Shown: positions 1 to 9,197, numbered from the stretch's first letter. The stretch: DNA of 64,000 nt from Thiotrichales bacterium (GCA_026709935.1 JAPOSC010000050.1:1-64000), one strand, 5' to 3'. The notes: generated by a model not told the origin, from the sequence alone. Numbers and translations: made by a program.

Positions 1-5
1 CATTC

Positions 6-30
6 GCTCCGAGTCATCCTGACTCGGAGC
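6..30. terminator. Perfect 11-bp hairpin at the window edge
   Basis: The arms GCTCCGAGTCA and TGACTCGGAGC pair perfectly around a 3-base loop. A short run ATTGTGACTTT follows on the plus strand. It could terminate a gene lying outside the window on the left, or be a palindromic repeat end. There is no long T-tract, so the terminator reading is weak, but the palindrome itself is certain. Confidence 0.4.
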
Positions 31-104
31 ATTGTGACTTTCCGCTATAATTCCCAAACGAATCCTGCATCGACGACGCCCACCGGTGCGGCTGGCCCTT
101 TCCT

Positions 105-1199
105 TCAGGGCACGACGGCGGCGCGCATTACCCGGTGGTTGGCGGCCTTCTCGAATGCTTCGTCGAGCTGGTTCAGACTGAAACGCGAATCCACGATCTC
201 CGCGAACGGAAACCGGTCGCGGTTGGCCATCACGAAGTCGAGCGCCTGGACGAGGTGGCGCGGGTGGTAGTTGTGGATGCCCTTCAGGGTGATCCACTTG
301 CGGATCAGGTCGTGACCGTCCAGCTCGAAGGACGACCCGGGATTGATCACCCCAGCCAGCACGTAGCGTCCGCCGATGCGCAGCATGCGCACCCCGGCCG
401 GTACCACCGAAGACACGCCGCACACTTCCAGCACCACATCCGGCCCGTCCGGAGGCGATGCGTCGCGCACCGCCGCCACCAGCGCGTCCTCGCTCATCGC
501 GCCTGCGTCCAAGGTGAGATCGGCCCCGAACCGCTCGGCCGTTCGCCGCCGCTCGGGCACCGCATCAAGCCCGATGACCCGGGCCGCTCCCCGGGACCTG
601 GCGATGGCGCAGCCGTAGATCCCCAGCAGCCCCAGGCCCTGCACCACCACCGTCTCGCCCACCCCGATGGCGGCGGCCTCGGTGACCGAGATCATGGTGG
701 CGACGCCGCAGTTGAGCGGGGTCGCCTCCTCGTCGGTGAGCGCGTCGGGGAGCTTCAGGATGCCGGTGCCGGGGAGGATGTAGCAGTAGTCGGCGAAGCC
801 GCCCAGAAAGTGGGGGTCGTCGTCCACATGGTCGTGGCCGTACTTGCGAAGCCCCGGCGCCTTTTGCGGCATGTCGTGCACGTCGCGGTAGTACGAGGGC
901 CCATCGGCGAAGTACTCGGTCCAGGTGATGCGGTCGCCGACGGCGAGAGGGTCGCCGCGCAGATCGTCCCGGATCCCGTCGCCCAGTTGCTCGATGACCC
1001 CGATGATCTCGTGACCAAGGATGCCGGGGCATGGATTGGGGCGGCGGCCCTCGTAGGAGTGGATGTCCGACCGGCAGATGGTGGACATCGTGATCCGTAC
1101 GAGTACCTCGCCCGCGCGGACGTCGCGCACGGGGTACTCGTGCACCTCGAACGGTGCGTTCGGCGCGGGGTAGACCACGGCTCGGCCGGTTCTGCTCAT
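105..1199 (-). CDS. Phosphonate-associated zinc-type alcohol dehydrogenase
   Basis: This is a medium-chain dehydrogenase of 364 residues. The catalytic-zinc ligands of the family are visible as Cys42, Asp45 and the GHE motif at 62-64, and a Rossmann motif GLGLLG lies near residue 188. It resembles the 'phosphonate catabolism associated alcohol dehydrogenase' group, which occurs beside phosphonate genes; that fits its place downstream of phnD-phnC-phnE-phnE on the same strand. The loop near residues 95-125 that usually holds four cysteines for the structural zinc contains none here, so that site appears lost. The substrate is unknown; a phosphonate-derived alcohol or aldehyde is an inference from context. 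A good AAGGAGAA-type ribosome site precedes the ATG. A 173-base gap separates it from phnE, so it may have its own promoter. Confidence 0.8.
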   Translation of the reverse strand: MSRTGRAVVYPAPNAPFEVHEYPVRDVRAGEVLVRITMSTICRSDIHSYEGRRPNPCPGILGHEIIGVIEQLGDGIRDDLRGDPLAVGDRITWTEYFADGPSYYRDVHDMPQKAPGLRKYGHDHVDDDPHFLGGFADYCYILPGTGILKLPDALTDEEATPLNCGVATMISVTEAAAIGVGETVVVQGLGLLGIYGCAIARSRGAARVIGLDAVPERRRTAERFGADLTLDAGAMSEDALVAAVRDASPPDGPDVVLEVCGVSSVVPAGVRMLRIGGRYVLAGVINPGSSFELDGHDLIRKWITLKGIHNYHPRHLVQALDFVMANRDRFPFAEIVDSRFSLNQLDEAFEKAANHRVMRAAVVP

Positions 1200-1372
1200 G
1201 AATTTCTCCTTGGTGTCGGACTTCGCCGAATCAGGGCCGGGTTCGCGGCGCCGACAGTGTCGGACACCGATGTGTGCATCCCGATTTCTCGCAAGCAGTG
1301 TGCATGAATCGTACGCAGGTGAGAATCAGGGGAACCCCCGCGCTCGGTATCGAACGCGGGGCGACTCGGCAT

Positions 1373-2224
1373 TCACTTCATCTTCATGACTCGAGCGCGG
1401 GCGTAGGCGGAGACCACCTCGGAGATCATCACCAGCACCACGATGGAGAGGATGATCGCGGCCACCCGCTCGGTCTCGATCTGCAGCACTGCGCGTTTCA
1501 GGTACCAGCCCATGCCTCCCGCGCCCACGAACCCCACCACCGTGGCGGCGCGGAACGCCACGTCCCAGGTGTAGATACCGATGCCGGTGAAGGCCACGCG
1601 CACCTGGGGGAACACCCCGAACACCATGACCTGGAAGAGATTGGCGCCCGTCGCCCGCATGGCTTCGACCGGACCCATGTCGATGGCCTCGATCTCCTCG
1701 GCGAACAACTTGCCGGCGAAGCCCGCACAGAAGAACGTGAGCGCCAGCACCCCGGGCAGCATGCCGAAGCCAAGGATGCTCACGAACAGGATCGCCCAGA
1801 TCATCTCGTGCACGGCGCGAAAGCCCATCGTGAACAGGCGGGCCACCGGATAGACGAAGCGTCGGCTCGGGGTCATGTTGAACGCCCCGAACCAGCCGAG
1901 CGGGATCGATATCCCCAGTCCGAACAGAGCGCCGAGGTAGGCCATCTGGATGGTCTCGACCACGTAGTCCAGGTAGTCGCGATCCATGATGTATTCGATG
2001 TCCGGCGGGTAGTAGCGGCTCGCGATTACCGAGACCATGCGGTGGAACATGTCGGGGATGCGGGCGAGCGGGATGTCCAGGTAGTTCACGCTGAAGGCCA
2101 GGAAGCCGAGGACGGCGATCCAGGCCGCGTAGCCGTACAGCGAATCCGGGAATCGGTAGCGGCTCCAGCGGAGCTGGTGGGCCACCGCACCCGGCGGAAC
2201 CGAAGGCATGCCGGTGGACATCAC
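1373..2224 (-). CDS. phnE: Phosphonate ABC transporter permease PhnE (second copy)
   Basis: This is an inner-membrane permease of 283 residues with about six hydrophobic segments. The EAA loop that docks on the ATPase is visible (EEIEAIDMGPVEAMRATG). It belongs to the PhnE family, which forms the channel for phosphonates or phosphate esters delivered by PhnD. It lies 37 bases downstream of another PhnE and presumably forms a heterodimer with it, as in other PhnCDEE importers. The order phnD-phnC-phnE-phnE is read leftward. Exact ligand specificity (phosphonate, phosphite, phosphate) cannot be told from the permease. Confidence 0.9.
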   Translation of the reverse strand: MMSTGMPSVPPGAVAHQLRWSRYRFPDSLYGYAAWIAVLGFLAFSVNYLDIPLARIPDMFHRMVSVIASRYYPPDIEYIMDRDYLDYVVETIQMAYLGALFGLGISIPLGWFGAFNMTPSRRFVYPVARLFTMGFRAVHEMIWAILFVSILGFGMLPGVLALTFFCAGFAGKLFAEEIEAIDMGPVEAMRATGANLFQVMVFGVFPQVRVAFTGIGIYTWDVAFRAATVVGFVGAGGMGWYLKRAVLQIETERVAAIILSIVVLVMISEVVSAYARARVMKMK

Positions 2225-2261
2225 GGCCCTCCGTCCGCGCCGCGCCCGGGACCCGGTGCCA

Positions 2262-3119
2262 TCAGATCGCCGCCTTGCGGGCGAAGTGGGAGACCACCTC
2301 GCCGATCAGGATGATGCCGAGGATCGCGAGAAGTACCGTCGTCACCCCGGGGAAATTGAACGTGTTCATCTGGCGGAAGAATACGAGCCCGAGGCCCCCG
2401 GCGCCGACGAGCCCGAGCACTGCCGAGCGACGGATGTTGATCTCCCATTCGAACACGACGACCCCGAGGATCTGCGGCAGGACCTGCGGCAGGATCGCGT
2501 AAATGAGCACCTGGAATCCGTTGCCACCCACCGCGCGGATGGCCTCGACCGGGCCGGGGTCGATGTCCTCGATGGCTTCGGCCGACATTTTCGCGATGAA
2601 GCCGATCGAACGCATGGCGAGCGCGAAGATGCCGGCCATGGCGCCGAGCCCTACCACCGCGACGAAGAACAGCGCCCACACGATTTCGTGTATCGACCGG
2701 CTCAGCGTCATCATGAGCCGCGCGAGCGGATAGGTGACCGGCTTGAACGGAGTGATGTTGAGCGCGCCGAACCAGGCGACGGGAATGCACACGAGCACGC
2801 CGAGCAGCGTGCCCAGACAGGCGATCATGAAGGTTTCGAGCGCCGGCTTCGCAAGATCCGGGAACAGCCCCCAGTCCACCCCGACGAATTCCCCCGCCGC
2901 CTCCAGCACGTTGGCGAGTGAGCCCATGCGCTTCCAGTCGGTGTCCTGCACGATGGTGACGTCGACGCTCCAGACCACCGCGGCGACGAGCACCGTCGCG
3001 ATGACGAGGCGGCCAACGCGGCGGCGGCGCCGATCGGCGAGGAGCCGGTCGGCGGTGGCGGCGGTGGCGGCGGAGGTCGCGCCGGCATCGGTGCCCGCGC
3101 CGTTCGATGGTGCGTTCAT
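2262..3119 (-). CDS. phnE: Phosphonate ABC transporter permease PhnE (first copy)
   Basis: This is an inner-membrane permease of 285 residues, and the partner of the PhnE gene that follows it. The EAA loop reads EAIEDIDPGPVEAIRAVG. A low-complexity Ala/Thr-rich cytoplasmic N-terminus of about 25 residues is followed by an Arg-rich patch and then the first membrane helix. The frame stays open for another 105 codons upstream into phnC, but those residues have no family character. The ATG beginning MNAPSNG gives the normal family length and is taken as the start. A gap of about 170 bases separates it from phnC, more than is usual within this operon type. Confidence 0.9.
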   Translation of the reverse strand: MNAPSNGAGTDAGATSAATAATADRLLADRRRRRVGRLVIATVLVAAVVWSVDVTIVQDTDWKRMGSLANVLEAAGEFVGVDWGLFPDLAKPALETFMIACLGTLLGVLVCIPVAWFGALNITPFKPVTYPLARLMMTLSRSIHEIVWALFFVAVVGLGAMAGIFALAMRSIGFIAKMSAEAIEDIDPGPVEAIRAVGGNGFQVLIYAILPQVLPQILGVVVFEWEINIRRSAVLGLVGAGGLGLVFFRQMNTFNFPGVTTVLLAILGIILIGEVVSHFARKAAI

Positions 3120-3289
3120 CTCCGCGGTTTCCGGGCCCCGCGCGCGCCGGAGATTTTCATGGTCGAGCTGAATGGCAAAGGCGGTTTCATGAACGAGGGG
3201 CATGAGGCTGCGGTCGGCATGGCATATCCGGGAAATTCGCGCGAAGAGAGGGCGTCGAGCATGTCTCGTCGATCCGAGGCGCAGTCCGG

Positions 3290-4042
3290 CTACAGCACCT
3301 CCATTGCATAGATCTCGCCGAGCTTCGTGCGGTCCATCAGCTCTGCGGGTCCGTCGAACATCTTCACGCCGTCCTGAAGCCCGATGATGCGGTTGCAGAA
3401 CTCCATGGCCAGCGCGACGTCGTGGATGTTGCACAGGCAGGGCACGCCGTACTCCTGCGCCATGGACTTGATGAGGCCCATGATCTCGCGGGAGATCTTC
3501 GGGTCGAGCGACGAGGTCGGCTCGTCGAGCAGCAGCATCTTGGGGTCCTGCATCAGTGCCCGCGCGATCCCGACTCGCTGGCGCTGCCCACCCGAGAGCG
3601 CGTCGGCCCGCTTGTCGACATGGTCTTCCAGCCCCACCCGGTGCAGGAGCTGTAACGCCCGTTCGATGTCAACGCGCGGAAAGGCGCGGAACAGGGAGCG
3701 GAGATTGCCCGTGTACCCGAGGCGCCCGGACAGCACGTTGTCCATGACGCTCAGGCGGTCGATGAGGTTGAACTCCTGGAAGATCATGCCGATGTTGCGG
3801 CGCAGGCCGCGCAATTCGCGCCCGCGCAGCCGCGTCACCTCCTCCCCGCGGAACCGCACGTTCCCGCCGCTCGGCTCCACCAGCTTGTTGATGCAGCGGA
3901 TGAGCGTCGACTTGCCGGCGCCGCTCGGGCCGATGATGGCGAAGAAGTCGTCGGCCTCCACGTCGAACGAGATGCCCTTCAGGATCTCCGGTCCCGCTGA
4001 CGTGTATCGCGCCCGCAGCTCGCGAACCTCCAGGATCGGCAT
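3290..4042 (-). CDS. phnC: Phosphonate ABC transporter ATP-binding protein PhnC
   Basis: This is a cytoplasmic ATPase of 250 residues that powers the PhnE channel. Walker A is GPSGAGKST at 38-46, the ABC signature is LSGGQRQR near 148, Walker B is LLLDEPTSSLD, and the switch histidine is in CNIHD. Length and motif order are normal for PhnC. It follows phnD by 70 bases that contain a hairpin, so it is probably expressed at a lower level than the binding protein in the same transcript. Confidence 0.93.
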   Translation of the reverse strand: MPILEVRELRARYTSAGPEILKGISFDVEADDFFAIIGPSGAGKSTLIRCINKLVEPSGGNVRFRGEEVTRLRGRELRGLRRNIGMIFQEFNLIDRLSVMDNVLSGRLGYTGNLRSLFRAFPRVDIERALQLLHRVGLEDHVDKRADALSGGQRQRVGIARALMQDPKMLLLDEPTSSLDPKISREIMGLIKSMAQEYGVPCLCNIHDVALAMEFCNRIIGLQDGVKMFDGPAELMDRTKLGEIYAMEVL

Positions 4043-4070
4043 CGAGACGTTCCCTTTGATACTCGTGAAA

Positions 4071-4091
4071 CCCGCCCCGGCGTGAGGCGGG
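4071..4091 (-). promoter_or_regulatory. Intra-operon hairpin between phnD and phnC
   Basis: CCCGCC and GGCGGG form a 6-bp all-G:C stem with a 9-base loop. On the transcribed minus strand it is followed by GGGTTT. It sits just after the phnD stop. It could partly terminate the message or protect its 3' end, giving more PhnD than PhnC/PhnE. Similar hairpins follow the other two binding-protein genes that have downstream permease genes in this window. Confidence 0.45.
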
Positions 4092-4112
4092 CTTCGCGCG
4101 CGGTTTGTCGGA

Positions 4113-5066
4113 TCAGCCGGCCTTCTTCCTCGCGTCCTTGGCCGCCTTGAGCTTGCGGATGATGTCGTAGTCCGCCGAAGACATCGGCACGAAGGTGTTC
4201 GACTTGACGTTGTCGAGAAATGCCTTCGCCTCGGGCTGGTCCTTCAGGCCGAGAAACGTGTTCGCGATCTTCGTGCGAAGTTCCTCGCAGAGATCGTTGC
4301 GGTACACGAACGGGTCCTGCGGGATGGGGTCGGACATCCACAGCACATTGACGTCCTCGAGCTTGATCTCGCCTTTGCTGACGACGTTGTCGAAGCGGTG
4401 CGTCGCGACGAAGGCGGCGTCGACCTTGCCCTTGCCGACCGCGACCGAGGAGAGCTCGTGGCTTCCGGTGTAGACGACTTTGCCGAAGTAGTCGTCGAGG
4501 TCCATGCCGATGACGTCGCCGAACACCACCCGCGGCATCAGGTTGCCTGACGTGCTGCCCGGGTCGACGAGCCCGAGCGTGGTGTCCTTCAGCGATTCGA
4601 TACTCGTGAGCCCGCTGCCCTTCTTCGTGATCAGCGCGGCGCGGTAGCCGGGACCTTCCTCCTGCATGTGCCCGGGCTTCTTCGCGTAGGTCGCGAAGAC
4701 CTCCACGGCCGGGTCCTTCTCGGCGGCGATGACGTAGGAGTAGGGACCGAGCACCGCCACCTGGACGAAGCCGCCGAGCATGCCCTCCACCACCGAGGCG
4801 TAGGAGGTGGGCATGAAGAACTGGATTTCCTTGCCGGTGAGGGCGGCCATGCGGTCGGTCACCGGCTTGTAGAGTTCGAGTTCGGCGACCGTCTCTTCGG
4901 TCGGAACCATCGCGAAGGTGAGCGCGTCGGGATCCTTGCACTCGGCGGCATGGCCGGAGCTGGCGAAGGCGAGCGCGGTGGCGGCCACGGTGATCGGGGC
5001 GAGAATGCGGGAGACTGGCCCGACTCGGCGCCGGTCGGGCATCATCTGGTGGTCTCTCGTGGGCAT
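4113..5066 (-). CDS. phnD: Phosphonate ABC transporter periplasmic binding protein PhnD
   Basis: This is a periplasmic phosphonate-binding protein of 317 residues. A signal peptide ends near SSGHAA at about residue 40, after the hydrophobic run ILAPITVAATALAFA. The mature part has the PhnD-family pattern, including FMPTSYASVVEGM and the later DPGSTSGNLMPR segment that lines the ligand site. The ATG at 5066 has AGAGGAGATT six to ten bases upstream. An in-frame extension to 5222 would put about 50 non-signal residues ahead of it and is rejected. It is first in the leftward phnD-C-E-E operon and presumably carries its promoter in the repeat-bearing gap upstream. Confidence 0.92.
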   Translation of the reverse strand: MPTRDHQMMPDRRRVGPVSRILAPITVAATALAFASSGHAAECKDPDALTFAMVPTEETVAELELYKPVTDRMAALTGKEIQFFMPTSYASVVEGMLGGFVQVAVLGPYSYVIAAEKDPAVEVFATYAKKPGHMQEEGPGYRAALITKKGSGLTSIESLKDTTLGLVDPGSTSGNLMPRVVFGDVIGMDLDDYFGKVVYTGSHELSSVAVGKGKVDAAFVATHRFDNVVSKGEIKLEDVNVLWMSDPIPQDPFVYRNDLCEELRTKIANTFLGLKDQPEAKAFLDNVKSNTFVPMSSADYDIIRKLKAAKDARKKAG

Positions 5067-5210
5067 CGTAAATCTCCTCTCGTGGTTGTTGTTTGCAAAT
5101 CTGCGTGGCAAGTCACGGCATTTCCCTCCGCTCGGAATCCGCGAAGTCTGCGCCATGACCGTTCCCCGGCTCCGAGAGCCAGGCCAGCGTGGGCTCCGGA
5201 CACTCCAGCC

Positions 5211-5458
5211 CGCATTTCTCACTCATTCTTAGCAAGGATCGGGGAACCGCTCAAGCCTGGATGGCTCCGGTTCGAGGGCCGGTGAGAAACGCGGCCGAAT
5301 GTCCGTTTTCTTCACATACGCCTTCACGCGCATTTCTCACTGGTTCTCGGCCAGGACCGAGGTTTGGTCACCGGTCGGTGGCTCCGGTTCGAGGGCCGGT
5401 GAGAAACGCGGCCGAATGCTCGTCTTCTTCACATACGCCCTGATGCGCATTTCTCACC
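5211..5458. repeat. 118-bp tandem repeat with internal inverted repeat (two units plus end box)
   Basis: The 456-base gap between phnD and the SulP gene holds no normal gene. It contains the box CGCATTTCTCAC at 5211, 5329 and 5447, exactly 118 bases apart. Between boxes lies a conserved body with GGCTCCGGTTCGAGGGCC followed by GGTGAGAAACGCG, which is nearly the reverse complement of the box. Each unit can therefore fold on itself. The second halves of the two units are almost identical, while the segments just after each box differ. A single related unit lies at 24668-24803. The function is unknown. Confidence 0.8.
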
Positions 5459-5522
5459 AGGTCACGGCTGCGGGCACGGCTGTCGGGGGGCGATCTCCTG
5501 ATCAGGCCCGGGCACGGCCACG

Positions 5523-7667
5523 TCAGAACTGGTTGAGCCGGTAGATCTCGTGGTTGGCCTGCCGCAGCCGCCGGCCAAGGACCCGGACCACGCAGCGCAG
5601 CACCGCGAGAGCCACCTCCGGATCCTCCTCGGACAGGCGTTCGAAGCTTTCTCGCTCCAGCGCGAGCAGCTCGCAGCGCTCGGTGGCGACCGCGGTGGCG
5701 GTGTGTGGCCCCGGGGTCTGAAAGCTCACCTCTCCGAACAGCATCCCCGGCCCGACGCGTGCGAGTCGGCTCCAATGGTGGGTTCCGGTCGGAAGTCGCA
5801 AATCGACACTGCCCTTGTGCACGATGTACAGCGTGCCCCCGGGCTGACCGGCCTCGTACACGACGGTGCGGCGCGCAGCCTCGCGACGGGAGATATGGGG
5901 CTCGAGTCTGGCCACGTGCTCGGCGGGCATGGTTTCGCAGAGTTCGCTCTCGGCCAGCGCGACGGGACGCCCGCGCATCAAGGCTCCGTGTGTCTTGAGC
6001 AGCCGGTCCTCGGCGTACTCCAGCGCGGCATCGGAACTGATGAAGGTCTTGATCCGCGTCTCGTCCCCGATGCCGACCCGGCGCAGGGTCTTTCTGATCT
6101 TGCGCGAAAGGCCGGTGCGCTTGTGAACGTTCGCGAACACGACCTCGCCCCCATGAATCCGCGCCTGGTCGGCGATCTGGCGCAGCGTGTCGACTCCGGT
6201 CAGATCAACGAACGCAACGCGTTTGAGCGATATCACCATCCGCGCCCCGCGCTTGAGATCGGGCAACAGCTCTTCGAACAGTCGGTCGGCAGTGGCGAAC
6301 ACCAGCGAACCCCGCAGGTCGTAGACCACCACGTCGTCGCCGTGCTCGTCGAGCACGGCCTGTTCTTCACGGCCCCTCATGCGCTGAGATCGCATGGTGG
6401 TCCCGCTCTCGCGCCGGAGAACGACCGGAGCCCGGGCCTGGACGATGACGAATTGCATCACGGTGATCAGCACTCCGAGGCCGACCGCCATCATCAGGTC
6501 CCAGATGACCGTGACGCCGAGCACCGTGAGGGCAATACCCGCATCCAGCCGGGTCCGCCGCCGGCGGACCCATACCCAGATGTTGCGCTCGATCAATCCC
6601 AATGCCACGAAGATGACCACCCCGGCCAGGGCACCGACCGGCAGATGCGCAGTCGTCTCGTTGGCCGCCACCAGGCAAAGAAGAACGAACCCGGCCAGGA
6701 ACGCGCCGGGGTAATGACGGCCGCCGTTTCGGATCGCCACCATGGTGGCGGCGGTGGTCCCGGCCCCGGCCATGCCACCGCTCAATCCGGTCATGACATG
6801 TCCGAGACCCTGCGCGACCACCTCTCGGCGAACATCGTGTCGCCCGCCGGTCCGAGCATCCGCCACCACGGACGTGAGCAATGTGTCGAGGGATGTGAAG
6901 GCGGCGAGGGTGACGGCGGAGACCACGATGACCAGCCAGGGCATGGGGTTCGGAATGGACGGGCGCGTTACCAGCTCCGACCACGCCAGCCGCGGCAGCT
7001 CACCGACCAGCCATGCCGCGGGGGCCGCGACACCGAACCACCAGCAGAGCAGGTAGAACGCGCCGATGCCGGCGAGCAGGCCGGGAATGACCGTCGGGAC
7101 CGCCGGAAAGCGCCGGCCGCCCTGCCACATGGCGAGGACAGTCGCGAGCGCCGTGGCGGCCGGTATCCATGACGGTGTCATTGTGTCCGCGGCGAACCCG
7201 GGAATCGCGATGGGATCGAACTGCGACCGGATCATCAGCACGCCGGAGCCGGTCATGAAGCCCGCGACGACCGGCACCGGAACCAGCTTGACGATTCGAC
7301 CCGCTTTCGTCAGACCCAGGAACACCTGGATCATCCCGGCCATGACCACCACCACGGCCAGACCCTGCACGACGCTCGCACCGCTCAGGCCCGACGAGGC
7401 GAGCGTGCCGGAGATCGCGACCAACAGCGCCAGTACCGGCCCGGTGGGTCCGCTGATCATGCCCGTGGTACCACGCGAAAGACTGGAGAACAGGCTGAGC
7501 ACCGCCGCGCCGATGAGTCCGGCCAGCGCTCCGGCGCTTGCGGAGCCGATGTAGGGTTCGTAGAGGGCGATGCCGAACGCCATCGCCTGCGTCATCAGCA
7601 CCGCCGCGGCGGCGATGCCCGCTATCGCATCGCCGGAGACTGCGGAGGTGGAAGACGTCGCCGGCAC
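5523..7667 (-). CDS. SulP-family anion transporter with STAS and cyclic-nucleotide-binding domains
   Basis: This is a membrane protein of 714 residues. Residues 1-400 are a SulP transport core with about ten to twelve hydrophobic helices, including the family stretch FTSLDTLLTSVVAD. A STAS domain follows at about 430-550 (VISLKRVAFVDLTGVDTL). A cyclic-nucleotide-binding fold is at about 590-700, with YIVHKGSVDLRLP and GMLFGEVSFQ. The family moves sulfate, bicarbonate or similar anions. The C-terminal sensor suggests gating by cAMP or cGMP, or a structural role, as in other SulP-CNB fusions. It stands alone between the phosphonate genes and phnA. The substrate is not determinable from sequence; sulfate is plausible given the sulfite oxidase and TauE genes further on. 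Confidence 0.85.
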   Translation of the reverse strand: MPATSSTSAVSGDAIAGIAAAAVLMTQAMAFGIALYEPYIGSASAGALAGLIGAAVLSLFSSLSRGTTGMISGPTGPVLALLVAISGTLASSGLSGASVVQGLAVVVVMAGMIQVFLGLTKAGRIVKLVPVPVVAGFMTGSGVLMIRSQFDPIAIPGFAADTMTPSWIPAATALATVLAMWQGGRRFPAVPTVIPGLLAGIGAFYLLCWWFGVAAPAAWLVGELPRLAWSELVTRPSIPNPMPWLVIVVSAVTLAAFTSLDTLLTSVVADARTGGRHDVRREVVAQGLGHVMTGLSGGMAGAGTTAATMVAIRNGGRHYPGAFLAGFVLLCLVAANETTAHLPVGALAGVVIFVALGLIERNIWVWVRRRRTRLDAGIALTVLGVTVIWDLMMAVGLGVLITVMQFVIVQARAPVVLRRESGTTMRSQRMRGREEQAVLDEHGDDVVVYDLRGSLVFATADRLFEELLPDLKRGARMVISLKRVAFVDLTGVDTLRQIADQARIHGGEVVFANVHKRTGLSRKIRKTLRRVGIGDETRIKTFISSDAALEYAEDRLLKTHGALMRGRPVALAESELCETMPAEHVARLEPHISRREAARRTVVYEAGQPGGTLYIVHKGSVDLRLPTGTHHWSRLARVGPGMLFGEVSFQTPGPHTATAVATERCELLALERESFERLSEEDPEVALAVLRCVVRVLGRRLRQANHEIYRLNQF

Positions 7668-7940
7668 CGCGTCATGCGATCCCGCGGTCGCCGATCATGC
7701 CGGTTTTGCCCCGAAGCGGGCACGTTGACCGAGGTGACAGGAGGATGTGACGGGGTTCGGACTGCAACCGGCCCTCGTCCGGCGGGATCAGCGGATTGAT
7801 GTCATCTGTCTCGCTGGATTGGGACCCTTGCATGGAAAAGCCGATGACTCGTTGATTTCGCGTAGCCCGCCGGTTGTTCCTTGCGCGAGAGCGGGGGACA
7901 GGTGCCCTGACCATGGGACGGCTTTCACTCGGGCTCGCTG

Positions 7941-9197
7941 TCAATCGACGACGCCGTTGAACGCGTAGTCGAACGCCTGGTAGCTGTGCAGCCGCACATC
8001 CTCGGCGCGTCGCGCGTACTCGTCGCGCACCGGGCGGCTGAGGATGATGGGGACATCGGCTTCGTGCACGCTGCCGTGGGTGCGCAGCCGATGACCCTTG
8101 AGCCCGTCGAGATCGTGATCCACCTCGCGGGCGCCGATGACGGTGCGCACGTCCCCGAGCACCGCCACGTCCCCTTCGGGACCGATGGGCAGGTCGAACT
8201 CCCGCGCCACGTCCTCGCGCGAGAGCACCTGCTCCAGGCCCGGTACATCCGAAATGGCCTCGATCACCCGCTGGCCCGAGAGTCCTTCATGGCAGTACAC
8301 GCGCACGAAGCCGCCGAGCGCGCCGTGGTGACCCACGAAGGCGTCGGTGATGGGGCAGATGACGGTGCTCGCGCCCGCGCCGAACTCGGCGTCGAGGATG
8401 TCCTGCAGCCATACCACGCAGGGTGTGCCGTCGTCGTTGGTCTTCTCGTTCATGCCGTGGTCGGCGGTGAGGGCCACGGTCGCGCCCAGCGCTTCGAACT
8501 CCCCGAAGCGCGCGTCCATCTCCGCGTAGAACCGGTCCGCCTCGGGGTGTCCGGGCGCATGGGCGTGCTGGATGAAATCGGTGAGGGAGAGGTAGAGGAT
8601 GTCCGGTCGGCGCTCTGCGAGCAGCTTGAGCCCCGCGTCGAGCACGAACAGCGAGAGGTCGGCAGAGTACATGTCCGGCAGGGGCTGCCCGACGAACCCG
8701 AGTGCGTCTTCGATGCCGTTCTCCTCCATCGTGCAGCGGTCCGCGTGCTGCGAGGAGAAGCTGACCGAGCCGTTGGTGAGATCCATGCCCTTCTGGAGCT
8801 GACGGCGGAGCTTGTCCTTGGCGGTGATCGAGACCACCTGCACGCCGTGGCGCGAGAATTCGCTCATCACCGAGTCGACCTTCAGCAGCTCGGGTCCGGT
8901 CATCACCACCGGCGCGTTCGTTGCCCGGTCGAGGTAGAAGTTGCCGGAGATGCCGTGCACGGAGGCGGGACGCCCGGTGACGATGGACATGTTGTTGGGG
9001 CAGGTGAAGCTCGGCATGGTGCCGTGCGCCACGGTGTGGAAGCCGTCGCGTATCCAGCGCTCCATATTGGGGATGATTCCGGCCGCGACGCCGTGCTCGA
9101 TGTACGCTGGATCACCGCCGTCGATGCATACCACCACCACCGGATGGTCGGGCCGGCGATAGGCGGTGCCGTTCACTGTCAGGCTGCTGGCTTTCAT
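7941..9197 (-). CDS. phnA: Phosphonoacetate hydrolase PhnA
   Basis: This is a carbon-phosphorus bond hydrolase of 418 residues in the alkaline-phosphatase superfamily. It splits phosphonoacetate into acetate and phosphate using two zinc ions. Visible motifs are the metal Asp in VVVCIDGGDPAY, the nucleophile Thr in PSFTCPNNMSIVTG, the metal-site stretch LTDFIQHAHAPGHPEAD and TADHGMN. The start is the ATG at 9197, with TCAAGGAGAC just upstream. An upstream in-frame ATG would add 94 residues unrelated to the family. It forms a phosphonate catabolism group with the PhnCDEE importer and alcohol dehydrogenase. No regulator or PhnW/PhnY-type gene is present in the window, so the source of the phosphonoacetate (uptake or oxidation of 2-aminoethylphosphonate) is open. 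Confidence 0.9.
   Translation of the reverse strand: MKASSLTVNGTAYRRPDHPVVVVCIDGGDPAYIEHGVAAGIIPNMERWIRDGFHTVAHGTMPSFTCPNNMSIVTGRPASVHGISGNFYLDRATNAPVVMTGPELLKVDSVMSEFSRHGVQVVSITAKDKLRRQLQKGMDLTNGSVSFSSQHADRCTMEENGIEDALGFVGQPLPDMYSADLSLFVLDAGLKLLAERRPDILYLSLTDFIQHAHAPGHPEADRFYAEMDARFGEFEALGATVALTADHGMNEKTNDDGTPCVVWLQDILDAEFGAGASTVICPITDAFVGHHGALGGFVRVYCHEGLSGQRVIEAISDVPGLEQVLSREDVAREFDLPIGPEGDVAVLGDVRTVIGAREVDHDLDGLKGHRLRTHGSVHEADVPIILSRPVRDEYARRAEDVRLHSYQAFDYAFNGVVD

Noticed and set aside
92-112. Terminator of the alcohol dehydrogenase gene (GCCCT/AGGGC around the stop)
   Set aside because: The stem is only five base pairs, overlaps the coding end and has no T-tract.
5211-5458. Regularly spaced repeats considered as a CRISPR array
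   Set aside because: There are only two to three boxes, the 118-base period is far too long, the sequences between boxes are largely conserved rather than unique, and there is no cas gene.
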